This document shows, piece after piece, positions 11,546-21,804 of a stretch of 64,000 nt of DNA. The number at the start of each line of letters is the position of its first letter. Position 1 is the stretch's first letter. The stretch lies in contig OX638132.1 in NCBI GenBank assembly GCA_951804985.1, positions 6,863,529-6,927,528 on the forward strand, written 5' to 3'. Under the pieces are notes generated by a model. It worked only from the letters and a program-made list of their open reading frames with translations. It made no database searches and was not told the origin of the DNA. The position numbers and the translations under genes were made by a program. The DNA is from Dryomyza anilis (taxonomy: Eukaryota; Arthropoda; Insecta; Diptera; Dryomyzidae).

Positions 11546-12358
11546 CAGTGATGCCAACAGGAGGGGAATTCCCCAATTTGTGGGGAATTTTAGTCTTAGT
11601 GGGTAATCGGGGAATGGTCCACTTTTGGCGGGGAATTTCAAATTAGTATCTGTTACATTTTCTACATTTTTAAGGATTGGGGCATATTCCAACTTTTGAT
11701 CGAATTTCATATGAAAATTTTAAAACAAACGTTTTTACTTTTAGTTTCAATATCGTAGTACAACAAATAACATTTTAAATGAATTTAAACAGCATGATTT
11801 GACTTCAACGCCTTCAATTCGTTTGGAAAATAATAAATTCAAAATAGTTTGCTTAGAAATTTGCAGGTAATATCGGATTCGAACATGCCTCTATATTCCA
11901 ATCATGTGAGATATCATTATTTGGCTTCTAATAAACACAATCTATTAAATACAATTTCTAGATCTAGATAAATTCCTTTAACATTTTTTGAATGTATCTG
12001 ATGTTATGTTTTTAAATAAAGGATACATTTTTACTTAATGTAAGACATACATATTTGAAATGCCCCTTAATAGTTAAAAAAATAATATTGATCTTTTAAA
12101 GATTGCGATTATTGAAAATTTAAAATTTCGAAACTAAAAATATCAATGACAAATATGTAGTAAAAAAAAAATAATCAAAATTTAAAAAAAAAATAAAAAA
12201 ATCAAAAATAATATATATTTACAATTTCACATTTGCTTATACAGGTTAAATTTAATTTTCGAAATAGTTTGCTCCTATTAAAAATATGTTTGTCTGCTTA
12301 AATTGCACATTTTCAGTAGTATTTTAAAATAAGTTATTATAATTAATTTGTTTAATAT

Positions 12359-12891
12359 TGTTACGAAAATTTAGTCTACGGAAAACTGTTCTACGAGTTT
12401 GAATCGCTGGATTGTCCACAAAATAAAAACACTCTTATGTTTGGTTTAAATTATAACAATTAACTTTATTAATTCACTTTAATAAACAACTTTACTAATA
12501 ACAAATTCTAACAACTGCTGCATGTCCATAATTTAACTTGACATTTATCACACGAGATGCACTCGACCACTTTACAATCACTACTGAAGTGCTGTACCTC
12601 AGATGCGGCTCCCTTATATACTGCATGCATCAGTTCGACACGTTTCGACAAGCTTCGACTTGTTTCGAGCACCTTCTACTCGTTTCGTGAATGACGCATG
12701 CTATTGGCATCTCATTCGCACTCATGTGTTTTAATGTGTAGATCTTCCCTCTCTTTCTCGCACATTGCTTAGTACGCTGAATGATCTTCCCTCTCTTTCT
12801 AACACATTGCTTAGTGCGCTGAATTGTCTTGCGTCTCATTTATTATTGTTGATTGCTTGCACAGTGGGGCAAATTACCTCTTTTCGTAACA
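12359..12891 (-). mobile_element. Solo LTR (TGTTACG...CGTAACA), minus orientation
   Basis: It begins TGTTACGAAAA and ends TTTTCGTAACA, flanked by ATAT on both sides (12355-12358 and 12892-12895). It is homologous to the LTR at 24890-25387 in the opposite orientation. On the minus strand it has a TATA-type promoter (complement of 12612-12620) and a downstream AATAAA (complement of 12464-12470). No gag or pol follows, so it is probably an LTR-LTR recombination product. A 4-bp TSD fits a Ty3/gypsy-like parent, but the family is not determined. Confidence 0.85.
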
Positions 12892-12918
12892 ATATGATCC
12901 ATTTTATTAACTGAGTAC

Positions 12919-14171
12919 TAGGGATGTCAATCCTGGACTAATTTTCAATCCTGAAATTTCGGGACTAAAAAATTTGAATTCCGGGATCCCGGGATTTTAA
13001 AAAATAATAGCAAAGGCATAAAACAACCATATCTGTGTTTGAATAATAAACAATTATAATGCTTAAGTCTCAAACAAAAGTCATATATTCAAATGCATCT
13101 GTTTTCAGGTTGGCTATTCAAATATACATGGTATCCAAATATACATGGTATCCAAAATACTAAATTCACGATATATAAACCCCAGTTGATCATCAAACAT
13201 TTTATTTAATACTTTTTATTGAAAATTTATTTTTTAGTACAAATATAAGAAAATTTAAATTTTGAATGAACAACCAACATTTTATTATGATATTGGTTTT
13301 TTGTGAAAAACAATATTTTATAAAAAAAAATTATAATTAAAAAAAAATAGTTTATAGTGGTATGTGATTTTTAATTAATAAAAATCTTAAAAATTAATTC
13401 AATTTAGGAAATTGGATTTGTTTATGTAAACTCAATCGTTTGAGTGGATTTTATACTGTTAGTTTAATCATATTCAGATTTTGTAAAAAGATTTATTATC
13501 GGTCAAATGGATTTTATATGATTTTGTAGTACGCACAATTTGATTGTAATGAATGTGAAAAATAGTGAAAAATGTTAGTTTTAGAACCAAATGAAAAAAT
13601 GTTAGGGTGTTCAATTATATTTATTTATGTATTTTGTTACTAATAAAAATTATAAAGGTCACATTCAGAGACAACGGTTCCAGTTTTATCACTGTTCGAT
13701 ACCAGGATTTAATTTGCCAGCATAGTTGATAGTAAATCTTTCGACTGTTTACAAAATAAAAATTAGTTTAATATGAGACCGTCATGATATTATAATTATT
13801 TACTATTTTTAAGTACTTTCTGTATTTCGAATCGAAAGATTACACTGTCGGCTCAAAATTCTCCCTGTTTTCATTCATATCATTTCTATATAATTTTAAT
13901 GTGCTGATTCAGAGTTTTTCCCTATTTGTTAAAAGTCAAAAAGCATGTAATTCATTATTATTGACGTCAGTGTTTTAAGATTTTAGTCCATTAAATGTTA
14001 GATTTACTTTTTCGCGAAATGTGTATAAAAACACTGAAAGACTTTTGAATAAACTATTAAAAATTGATCTACTAGCGTTTTTTGTAATCGCGAAAATTCC
14101 GGGATTTAACGATGATCCCGGGATGAGTTTTTCGGGACTGATTTGACTCAAATCCCGGATTGACATCCCTA
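12919..14171. mobile_element. Inner hAT-type element with 8-bp TSD
   Basis: The TIRs are 'TAGGGATGTCAATCC' at 12919 and its exact inverse ending at 14171. CTGAGTAC is duplicated on both sides (12911-12918 and 14172-14179). Several 'CCCGGGAT' motifs sit subterminally at both ends, probably transposase-binding sites. The interior is AT-rich with no transposase frame. It lies inside the outer hAT element and just right of the solo LTR. Confidence 0.88.
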
Positions 14172-14552
14172 CTGAGTACTAATTGTCTATCTATCTGTCG
14201 GTAAAGTTTAAAGAAATTCGGACATTTTGATTTTCAAATATTTATTTGAGCTAAGTTTAAACTTTCACTGAAAAACTGGACCTTAATAAATAAATATGGT
14301 AAAAACAAATAAATTTTCTCAATTTATAATGGCTGATAAATGTCATTCGAGAATTAGAGAAATCAAGAAATAAAAAAAAATATTAAATGAATAACATATT
14401 GCGTAATATTGGTTCTATGGATTATTTCTAACACTATTTATTCTCGGTGTATTTAAATTACATTTGTGCGGGGAATTTTATAGTCAATTGGGTAATTTTG
14501 CTATGAAGTTTTGGGGAAAATGAAAATATGAATTGGCATCACTGCTCGACAT

Positions 14553-14743
14553 GCACTTTCATTTTTGTTCCATCCGGAACGACCAATATTTAATTTATAT
14601 CTTTTGAACTACCGTATAAAATCCTATTTAAATACTACTTGCACAAAAAAATCAAGTAAATTCATTAATTTTCCTTCGAGATATTAAGTTTTAAGCGTAC
14701 GAATGTCCCGCGCGGAACCCCAGGAAATGCCCATATGTTTATA
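14553..14743 (+). repeat. Repeat H, copy 1, right part
   Basis: It continues the match to 28560-29135 after the hAT insertion ('GCACTTTCATTTTTGTTCC', 'CTACCGTATA', 'AAATTCATTAATTTTC'). It runs into 'CCCGCGCGGAACCCCAGGAA' and the SINE tail. Its last ~100 bp form the outer part of the palindrome arm. Confidence 0.6.
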
Positions 14744-14947
14744 ATAATAGTTTGGCACTACAGTCCTATATGTCCTTTGTACTCAAAGTGGTAGGTCCCA
14801 CCACTTTGAGTACAAAGGACATATAGGACTGTAGTGCCAAACTATTATTATAAACATATGGGCATTTCCTGGGGTTCCGCGCGGGACATTCGTACGCTTA
14901 AAACTTAATATCTCAAAGGAAAATTAATGAATTTACTTGATTTTTTT
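14645..14947. repeat. 303-bp near-perfect palindrome
   Basis: Two arms of about 147 bp are inverted around 14796 with a 9-nt spacer ('TAGGTCCCA'). I find one mismatch ('CTTCGAG' against 'CTTTGAG'). Each arm holds, from outside in, repeat H flank, the GC-rich 'CCCGCGCGGAACCCCAGG' stretch and the 3' tail of a SINE ('TAATAGTTTGGCACTACAGT'). The right arm interrupts the SINE, which resumes at about 14950. Confidence 0.92.
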
Positions 14948-15114
14948 GCAGTTTATTGCCGAATCCGAACGGCGGGTGTGAGCTTTTCATAGGCAATGTT
15001 TTACTCTCGTAGGTTTGCCAATTACTGCCGAGAGGTAGTGCGGTATCTAAAAAATGTTTCTATGAAAAGATGTTGTTAGCCCCAGTCCAGGCTTAAACCG
15101 GGGATCTTTCGACT
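14740..15114 (-). mobile_element. tRNA-derived SINE, type 1, interrupted by palindrome arm
   Basis: The minus strand matches the SINE at 50029-50340: B-box region at about 15090 ('CCGGTTTAAGCC'), then 'GGGGCTAACAACATCTTTTC', 'GCCGTTCGGATTCGGCAATA' and the tail. The head is truncated before the A box at 15114, and the inverted arm (about 14801-14949) sits between body and tail. Confidence 0.75.
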
Positions 15115-15230
15115 CAATAAAACATCTGTTTAAAATCTCATCGTTTCGATGTTTGTACAATGTTTTTTTATACTAAAGTCAATTCATCATCACTTTATCA
15201 AATGATACATTTTAAACAGATGTTTTATTG
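15115..15230. repeat. Small fold-back repeat, 22-bp perfect arms
   Basis: 'CAATAAAACATCTGTTTAAA' starts at 15115 and its exact inverse ends at 15230, with about 72 bp between the arms. It abuts the truncated SINE head, so it may be a tiny MITE that cut the SINE. Confidence 0.65.
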
Positions 15231-16364
15231 CCAATCAACAAATAATAAAATAAAATAATAAATAAATAAAAGCCATTTTAAATCCTGATTAATTAAAAAC
15301 ATATTTGAATTCATATTGAAATCGCGTTAATGCGCTTAAATATCACTAACTAGTAAATAAATAAATAAAGCTCTGATTTAAATGTAATATGTGCTTTAAG
15401 CTGCCGCAAAAGTCACTGGGTGTACAATTGTATGTATACATGTGTGTCTGTCTGTGTGTGTGTATGTGTGTGAGTGAAGCAGGAGCAAATGAGAATGCGA
15501 GAAAACGAGAACTTTGTAGAGTTAATGAATTGAATTTAATTAATTAACTTAAACCCGACTGATTATAAATCGCAATGATGGTCTATCTGTGTTAGTAAGT
15601 TGAGTATGGATAAGTAAACACACACACACTTTTGTAAATATAAGGTGTTTCACAACCTTGTCAATATTTACAGGGTCATTAATATGACTAAAAAAATAAG
15701 AAAATATAAAATAAAAAAATGACTAAACTTGCATGCAGTTTTAGCTACAGGATGTTTAATAAATTCATATTACTGACAAACCTAGTCAAGAATATTAGTG
15801 GTTATAAAATATAATTTACTGACAAATGTATATAATTTTTATACACTTATTTTAGATAATTAATACCAAATGGTTTTGTAATACAGGACCTTTTCGTTTT
15901 TTTTTAATTTACGCTAAAATTGATTTACTCAAACTTTGTTTAAAAATCATCCACTTTTTTCTAATTTTGCTAATGCTGCAGACTTTTTTTTTTTGAGTGT
16001 CAGTGATATTCATTTCTTAAACACTTTGTATTATAAACAGGGTACACAATTCTAATTTATTTTTATTTTTTATTTTTATTTTATTTTTTGAATATTTTTA
16101 AGCCATAGAATAAACAGCTGAATTATTGACACCCTGTATAATGTAACACCCTGTATAATGTAATTAACTCGTTAACAACTACACCTACAACAACATCTAA
16201 CTTATAACATACGTTTATATGTGATGCTCATAATATTAGTGTATTTTGGTTCATTTTCATTTCAACAATTTCGACCTAACATTTGCACAAAATTCAACTA
16301 CACATTAACATGTTCACTGCACAATATATTCACTGCACAATATATTGCATTACGTGTGTTCCTA
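15231..16364. other. Unannotated region with TAATTA sites
   Basis: From 15400 to 15620 there is a higher-complexity patch with a TG microsatellite and a run of homeodomain-like sites ('TTTAATTAATTAACTT', about 15536). 'ACACCCTGTATAATGTA' is repeated at about 16129 and 16147. No gene seen. Confidence 0.4.
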
Positions 16365-16712
16365 CACAGAAAAAATGTACATCATATTGATGAATTCTGT
16401 TCTTCAAACCATGATTCATTGTATTGAATAGTCATTCATAATATTATGACTAACGACATCAATGTTATGAATGTGATCATAAATATGATGACCGCTTGGT
16501 AACGTCGAAAAAGTGTTCTTCAATATGATGAACTGTAAGTGAAGAATACGTTTCATCATATTAATGAACCAAAATATAAAATACAACATGTATGTTCATC
16601 ATATTGAAGAACACTGTTCATTAAACCAAATTTCTATAAAAATATTTTTTTTTCGTTCATTATTTGGCGTACTTCTCAGTTCACAAATAGTTCTTGTGTG
16701 TTATTTCTTATA

Positions 16713-17577
16713 AAGAGTTTTTCAATAAGAGCCGCTACAACGGTTTTGGATATCTATGAAATTCTTTATTCCTGTAAAAGTACGTTCGATGCCATTATGT
16801 ATGGAACTCGATTTCTTTAGCATAGCAGACGCTGAACCCAATTTTCGACGGTTTTCAAGCATAAATCGGCCGATACTGCTGCAATTTCACGTTCGATATT
16901 CGTACGAAGTTCATCAATCGTCGCTGGCTTGTTGGCATAGACCATAGACTTGACGTAGCCCCACAGGAAATAGTCTAACGGCGTCAAATCGCACGTTCGA
17001 GGCGGCCATTCGACTGGACCATTTCGTGAGATAACACGTTCTCCAAACTTGGTTTCCAATAAATTGATTGTGGCATTCGCTGCGTGGCTTGTGGCGCCGT
17101 CCTGTTGGAACCACATGTCCTCCAAGTCCATATCATCCAATTGGGGCCAAAAATATTCGGTTATCATTGAACGGTAGCGATTCCCATACACAGTAACGTG
17201 CCGGTCTTGATCATCACGGAAGAAGTACGGCCCAATGACGCCGCCGGTCCATAAACCGCACCAAACCGTAATTTTTTCGGGATGCAATGATGACTCATGG
17301 ACTACGTGTGGATTGCTGTCTGACCAATAACGCATATTTTGTTTATTGGCGAAGCTATTCAGCCAGAAATGAGCCTCATCGCTGAAGATGATTTTTCGAA
17401 TTTTTACTACCGAAATTCGGTAGTAAATTTTAATAATTTCGACTCGTTGTAGGCTCGTATATCTTTCTATCGTGAAATGGCAAAGCTTACTGAAGAGAAA
17501 TGTCAAAAGAGCGATAAGAAATATGGCGTCGTTGGCTGTCCCTGTCGCTCTACTTTTGTAGCGTCCCTGTTGATATT
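16713..17577 (-). mobile_element. Tc1/mariner element, DD41D, relic 2, inserted in D5
   Basis: TA flanks both sides (16711-16712 and 17578-17579). Intact D copies read straight through as 'TTATTTCTTATATAATGC', so the empty site is known. The left end begins 'AAGAGTTTTTCAATAAG' and the right end retains 'GTAGCGTCCCTG'. An internal deletion removes most of the DNA-binding region. Confidence 0.88.
16817..17479 (-). pseudogene. DD41D transposase lacking its DNA-binding domain
   Basis: The start codon is changed (ATG to ACG at about 17472-17474). After about 18 N-terminal residues the frame jumps in phase across a deletion of roughly 130 residues, removing both helix-turn-helix motifs. The entire catalytic domain remains open: 'IIFSDEAHFWLN', 'WFQQDGATS' and 'DLTPLDYFLWGY', with 41 residues between the last two Asp. 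The C-terminus ends early ('NWVQRLLC') because of a second deletion. It is a pseudogene, although an upstream Met outside the element (17596) is in frame with it. Unlike relics 1 and 3, its catalytic region has no frameshift. Confidence 0.85.
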
Positions 17578-17697
17578 TATAATACTTGCTCGACATGCTT
17601 AAATTAGTAAAATGTTTTATAATATATTTATTATTATCACAACTTTTTAGTAATAAAAAGTTGTTATAACTACAAAAAAGATATTTTTGAAAAAAAT

Positions 17698-18115
17698 TTC
17701 ATCTCCCGACGTAGGCGCGCACTAATGCAGGATTTTTTTTAAATTCGCCCCCTAAGGTGAAAAACTGGGCGTGGCAATCGTGAACTTTTAATTGCAAATA
17801 TCTTAAGATAGCCACAGTCATGAAATTTGGCCCACTGATGTATTGTCTAACATTTTACCAAATGTGGGCGGGATTTGACCACGGGGCGTGGCACCTTTCA
17901 TATAACCAACATATTAGAATTGCTATAACTTCTGACATACTAAGAGTAGAGTTATAAAAATAGAACCAAATGTTCATATTTAAAACTTCAATCGTCACGT
18001 AGAATGTGGAAGGAATTGGACATAGGTGAGGCTTAAAGTTAGTCGGGAGAATTTTGACAGATAATTTGTTAAACAGACTCATGTTAATGTTAAATGACAT
18101 TTTTAACTATGGTAA
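17698..18115 (+). repeat. Helitron-related internal fragment
   Basis: 'GGGCGGGATTTGACCACGG', 'GGGCGTGGCACCT' and 'CATATAACC' parallel the conserved internal block of the Helitrons ('GACAAAGGGGCGTGGTACCT', 'CCCATACAACC', about 57237). The rest, including 'CTCCCGACGTAGGCGCGCAC', is not repeated here. No terminal CTAG is found. Confidence 0.4.
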
Positions 18116-18189
18116 ATAACAACAATTCTATAAATTAAACATTTTCAAATATTAAAATTTAGTATCACAAAAATCACTTAACATATGTT

Positions 18190-18217
18190 AACAGATTGAT
18201 CATATGATCAATCTGTT
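18190..18217. repeat. 28-bp perfect palindrome
   Basis: 'AACAGATTGATCAT' is followed directly by its inverse with no spacer. It is non-coding and surrounded by AT-rich sequence. It may be a cruciform site or the fused ends of an excised element. Confidence 0.7.
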
Positions 18218-18279
18218 TGAAAAAAAAAAGCATGGAATCTGTTTTAAATTCTGTTTAAATTAACAACATTTTTTCGCTG

Positions 18280-18400
18280 AGTGTGACTATGAATTACCCT
18301 ACACGTTATGATGATATTAATGTGGGATATACATAAATTATAAAAATTATAATTATGCTGAACTTCCTCAGAACATTATTCTCACATAATTATTTTTGTG
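18280..18400 (+). mobile_element. Mini-me-like family B 5' remnant
   Basis: 'GACTATGAATTACCCTACAC', 'ATATTAATGTGGGATATAC' and 'TTATGCTGAACTTCC' match the 5' third of family B. A longer copy starts 34 bp downstream. Confidence 0.6.
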
Positions 18401-18433
18401 TTAAATAATTTATGTAAAAAATGTCCATAATTA

Positions 18434-19228
18434 AAACGAGTTGGGAATGTTACGTCACAAGGGGTGGATTTTATAGTCCGTCGGATCAGACTATGGAATC
18501 ACATACACATTTGGTGGGGATTTTAATGCGGCATATTTAATTGCATATCTTAATTTTAAAGTTTTTAATTATGCTGAACCTCCCCACCCTCAGAATATTA
18601 TTCACATATCAGAAATTGACGTCTTATATCCCCATAAATTAAAAAATTGCTATAATAGTATAAAAACTAATAAAAAAAATTGAAAAATATAATTGGGCGG
18701 ACCACACCTATATTTAAAATTTTGTAAGGCTAATATTTCATAGATTTGATTTTAATAATTTACGGATCAAATTTCCACTATGAAAACCCGGGAAATAATG
18801 AAAAGAAATGTGGGCGGATCATGCCCATTTTTGGACCACATATTTTTAGGTGAATTATAACAATATATTTTAAATGTTATAACTATATCTTGAATACGTT
18901 TCGAGTTATGAGTTCCTAAAGAGTTATATAAAACTGACTTGTATGGGAGGTGGGCGTGTCTCCTGACCGATTTGGCACATTTTCAAACTTAGTTCCTACT
19001 TTTGGCTAAAATATAAGGAGACGAAATGTCATCGCATTCTGAAAAGTCATTCTCAAGTTATCGTGTATACGGACAGCAAGACAGACGGACGGATGGACAT
19101 GGCTAAACGGACTCGGGTAGTGATGCTGATCAAGAATATATATATATACTTTTCCATACCGCATAAGGAGTGTTACAATATATGCACAAAGTTAATATAC
19201 CCTGTACCTCATAGGTGTAGGGTATAAA
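18434..19228 (+). mobile_element. Mini-me-like element, family B, diverged full-length copy (B0)
   Basis: It runs from 'AAAACGAGTTGGGAATG' through 'CTCCCCACCCTCAGAATATT', 'GTGGGCGGATCATGCCC', 'GGACAGCAAGACAGACGGAC' and 'TGATGCTGATCAAGAATAT' to 'GTAGGGTATAAAA'. The 5' hairpin is damaged ('ATAGTCCGTCGGATCAGACT'). The microsatellite is short. Confidence 0.82.
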
Positions 19229-19939
19229 AAACACAATGTTCAAAATCACCATTTTCAAAAAAAATATATATTCGACAAAAACAACAATGTTTGAAAATTT
19301 AAAAAAAAAAATCACCATTTTCTAAAAAAAAAATTCTATAAAATTAACATTGTTCGAAACTTTTCGAAAAAAAATGTTGTTAAAAAATTATTGGACGACA
19401 AAAACTACGCAATGATACTTAAGGTTTAGGATATAATTAAGTCTTTGTAGTTTATCAAAATATCTCACTTTCAATATAATAATTATATAATAAACTTTCA
19501 TTTCTAAAATTTTGTCTGAGGTAGTTCTTTTTTTTTATATTTCAAATATGTGGCCAGACGCTAGAACTTCAAAGCCATTTTCTGTTAAGAACAACGTTAA
19601 TTGGCAAACACACAGCATCACATAAATAACCAAAACACCATAAGGTACAATGACCACAAACACAACTGCAGCTGTTGCTGTGAGCTGCGACTGTTGCAAG
19701 AATTGTAGCAAATATTGTTTTTGCTACTGGTATTGCTGTTGCTGCTGCTGTCGAGAGCATAGCTAAAACTCTCAATTAAAAGAGTGCTACTAAAACCGTA
19801 TTATATGTGGCAGTGTTTATGGCAATTACACACATATATGACAAACAAAATTAAAAAACAATACAAAAAATTGTAGAAAAAGAATAAACAACTGTTTGCA
19901 ACAGCAATAGCAAAAGAGTAGCAAAAACAATAACTACCA
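19229..19939. other. Unannotated region
   Basis: 19230-19400 is A-rich with repeated 'ATCACCATTTTC' and 'TTCGAAAA' motifs like the interior of D elements. 19570-19775 is rich in GCTGTTGCTG-type triplets. No gene is supported. Confidence 0.4.
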
Positions 19940-20575
19940 CACGCCTAGCCTGAAACACTTTCAACCCAAAAGTCGTGGGAGAACTTAAATGTTTTAAGAA
20001 TATGTTTCGGACTTTTAGGAAATGTGACTCAAATTTTCAAATGGATTAGTTAACATTCAATTATTTATGGTTTACTAAAAGTTGAACATTTTTTTGACCA
20101 AATTTTCAAGAAGATTTGACTTTGAATTGGAATATCTTCTCAACTATAAAAGATAGCGAATTGGGGTTTAGTTTGTTTGGTACATACATTTATGCACGTT
20201 AATCCGTGTATAGACTATTTAATAGTATTTAAGGATATTATGCTTAAAAAAGGACTATTTTTGAAAAAAACCTATATTTTAGCACTTGTTACCACTACTT
20301 ATGACCGATAACGGTAGACAAATTATGTGAAATTTTTATGGGTTATTTTAGTGGCTAAAGTTAATAGTTTGAGCAAAGGAAAAAAAGTTATTTTCAAAAA
20401 AATATTTTCAAAAAAGCGCACAAAAAAAATTGAAACCGCGATATTTTAAAAAAACCTGCCTACGATTTTTTTTACTTTAGTCTTAAAATACTCGGGGGAG
20501 ATGTCCGAAACATATTCTTAAAACATTTAAGTTCTCCCACGACTTTTGGGTTGAAAGTGTTTCAGGCTAGGCGTG
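19940..20575. mobile_element. 636-bp MITE with 73-bp identical TIRs and TACCA duplication
   Basis: The left end begins 'CACGCCTAGCCTGAAACACT' and the right end is its exact inverse for 73 bp. TACCA flanks both sides (19935-19939 and 20576-20580), a clean 5-bp target duplication. The interior is AT-rich and non-coding. The superfamily is uncertain: 5-bp duplications and CAC ends occur in Transib-type elements, but the TIR does not match their usual consensus. Identical TIRs imply recent activity. Confidence 0.92.
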
Positions 20576-20759
20576 TACCAGCGTCATAACTTAAATAAAC
20601 AATCCATAATCTCAAGGGTATTTTCAGGAATAGGAAACTAAATCATATAAAACTAACATAATAAGATGCGTTCAAAGTAAATAAATAAATTCCATTTCAA
20701 TAAAATAAACTAACATCAAATTAAATGAATAAACTAAGTTTTAAATCACATAAACGGAA

Positions 20760-21005
20760 CTAATACTTTTATACTGATGAATATCCTTCTTCAACACTTG
20801 ATATTGTGTAGTGAAGCACAATTTTTAATATGAATTACTACAAAATATCAATGTTATGAATTCATTATCAATTTGAATGACTGAGAAAGTGACTGAAGAA
20901 TGAGTTTCACACGTTTCATCACATTAGTGAACAAATACATAAGACACAAAATATCTGTACATCACATTGAAGAATTGATGTTCATCTGTACATCACTCTG
21001 GCTGT
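20760..21005 (-). mobile_element. D-family element, old fragment (D7)
   Basis: Degraded D motifs occur in the same order as D5: 'TATCAATGTTATGAATTC', 'TGAAGAATGAGTTTCAC', 'TTCATCACATTAGTGAAC' and 'CATCACATTGAAGAA'. Ends are not preserved. Confidence 0.5.
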
Positions 21006-21101
21006 CATTCTGTCTTTACCTTTGCTATAAATATTATAGTGAAAAATAGAGCTATATGTAGTAAAATTAATGCACAAAATTTAAAATACAAAATTTAAAA
21101 T

Positions 21102-21804
21102 AAACCAGTTGGGAAGGTTAGATCACATGGGAAATTTTAAAGTAGGTGTAATTATGATAGTTAGGATTATCAAAATTATAGTCGGTCTAAGCCGACTATA
21201 AATACCCTACACATATGTGTGGTTACCATTCAAAGTGATATATAGGTCACCAGGGTATACGAATCCTGAAAATAACTACAAACATTCAATCGCTGAAGAA
21301 TTTCCATTCATTAGATACCCATATTTACAAATGGGTAGGTGTACCGAATTTCGATTTTTTTTTTTTGTGAACCACAAGTCTTTTCGCCGGAAAACATTAT
21401 TATCATGTATTTGAGCATGAGTCAATATATATTTGACCAAAAAAGTTTACCTAAGCACGTATAGATAAAAATTGATCTTTGTATGTACATTTTATATGAG
21501 GTATTTGAACATAAGTGGTCGGATAATAGGTCACAATGGACCGATCTCGCCAAGTTTTTCGCACATACAGCGTAGGTATATTAGTAATCTAAGTTATAAG
21601 TTTCATTTATCTAGCTCTTCAATTTTAAAAGTAGTAGGGATTTCAACAGACAGACGGACAGACGGACATCGCTAAATCGACTCAGGAGGTCATGCTGATC
21701 AAGAATATATATACTTTTCCATACCGGAGATGCTTCTTTCTGGGTGTTACAAACGGCGTACCAAACTGAATATACCCTTTCACTCTTAGTGTAGGGTATA
21801 AAAA
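21102..21804 (+). mobile_element. Mini-me-like element, family A, full-length (A3)
   Basis: It starts 'AAACCAGTTGGGAAGG'. It then has the 5' hairpin (ATAGTCGG, six-base loop, CCGACTAT, followed by 'AAATACCCTACACA'), a body nearly identical to 50346-51089, a short GACGGACA array (about 21648-21668), the conserved core and the 3' hairpin ending 'GTAGGGTATAAAAA'. Non-coding. Confidence 0.85.

Larger units (their letters stand above)
11546..14544. mobile_element. Outer hAT-type element with 8-bp TSD, host of nested insertions
   Basis: The ends are 'CAGTGATGCCAA' and its inverse 'TTGGCATCACTG'. The 8-bp direct repeat CTCGACAT lies immediately outside (11538-11545 and 14545-14552), the hAT signature. 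'GGGGAATTT' recurs just inside both ends, a plausible transposase-binding motif. Removing the solo LTR (12359-12891) and the inner hAT (12919-14171) with their duplications leaves about 1.2 kb with no transposase, so it is non-autonomous. Confidence 0.85.
16365..17697 (-). mobile_element. D-family element, copy D5, split by mariner
   Basis: It starts 'CACAGAAAAAATGTACATCA' and follows the right half of the D elements in inverse order ('TTCTTCAAACCATGATTCAT', 'AACGCCA'-type, 'TTCATCATATTGAAGAACA', 'TGTGTTATTTCTTATA'). It breaks at 16712 and resumes at 17578 ('TAATACTTGCTCGACATGC'). It fades near 17697, so the far end is lost. Confidence 0.8.

Noticed and set aside
19569..19775. Minus-strand frame of 68 codons with a hydrophobic N-terminus and seven Cys, resembling a small secreted peptide
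   Set aside because: It comes from GCTGTTGCTG-type low-complexity DNA, and the C-terminal part lacks a recognisable Cys spacing. No supporting signals.
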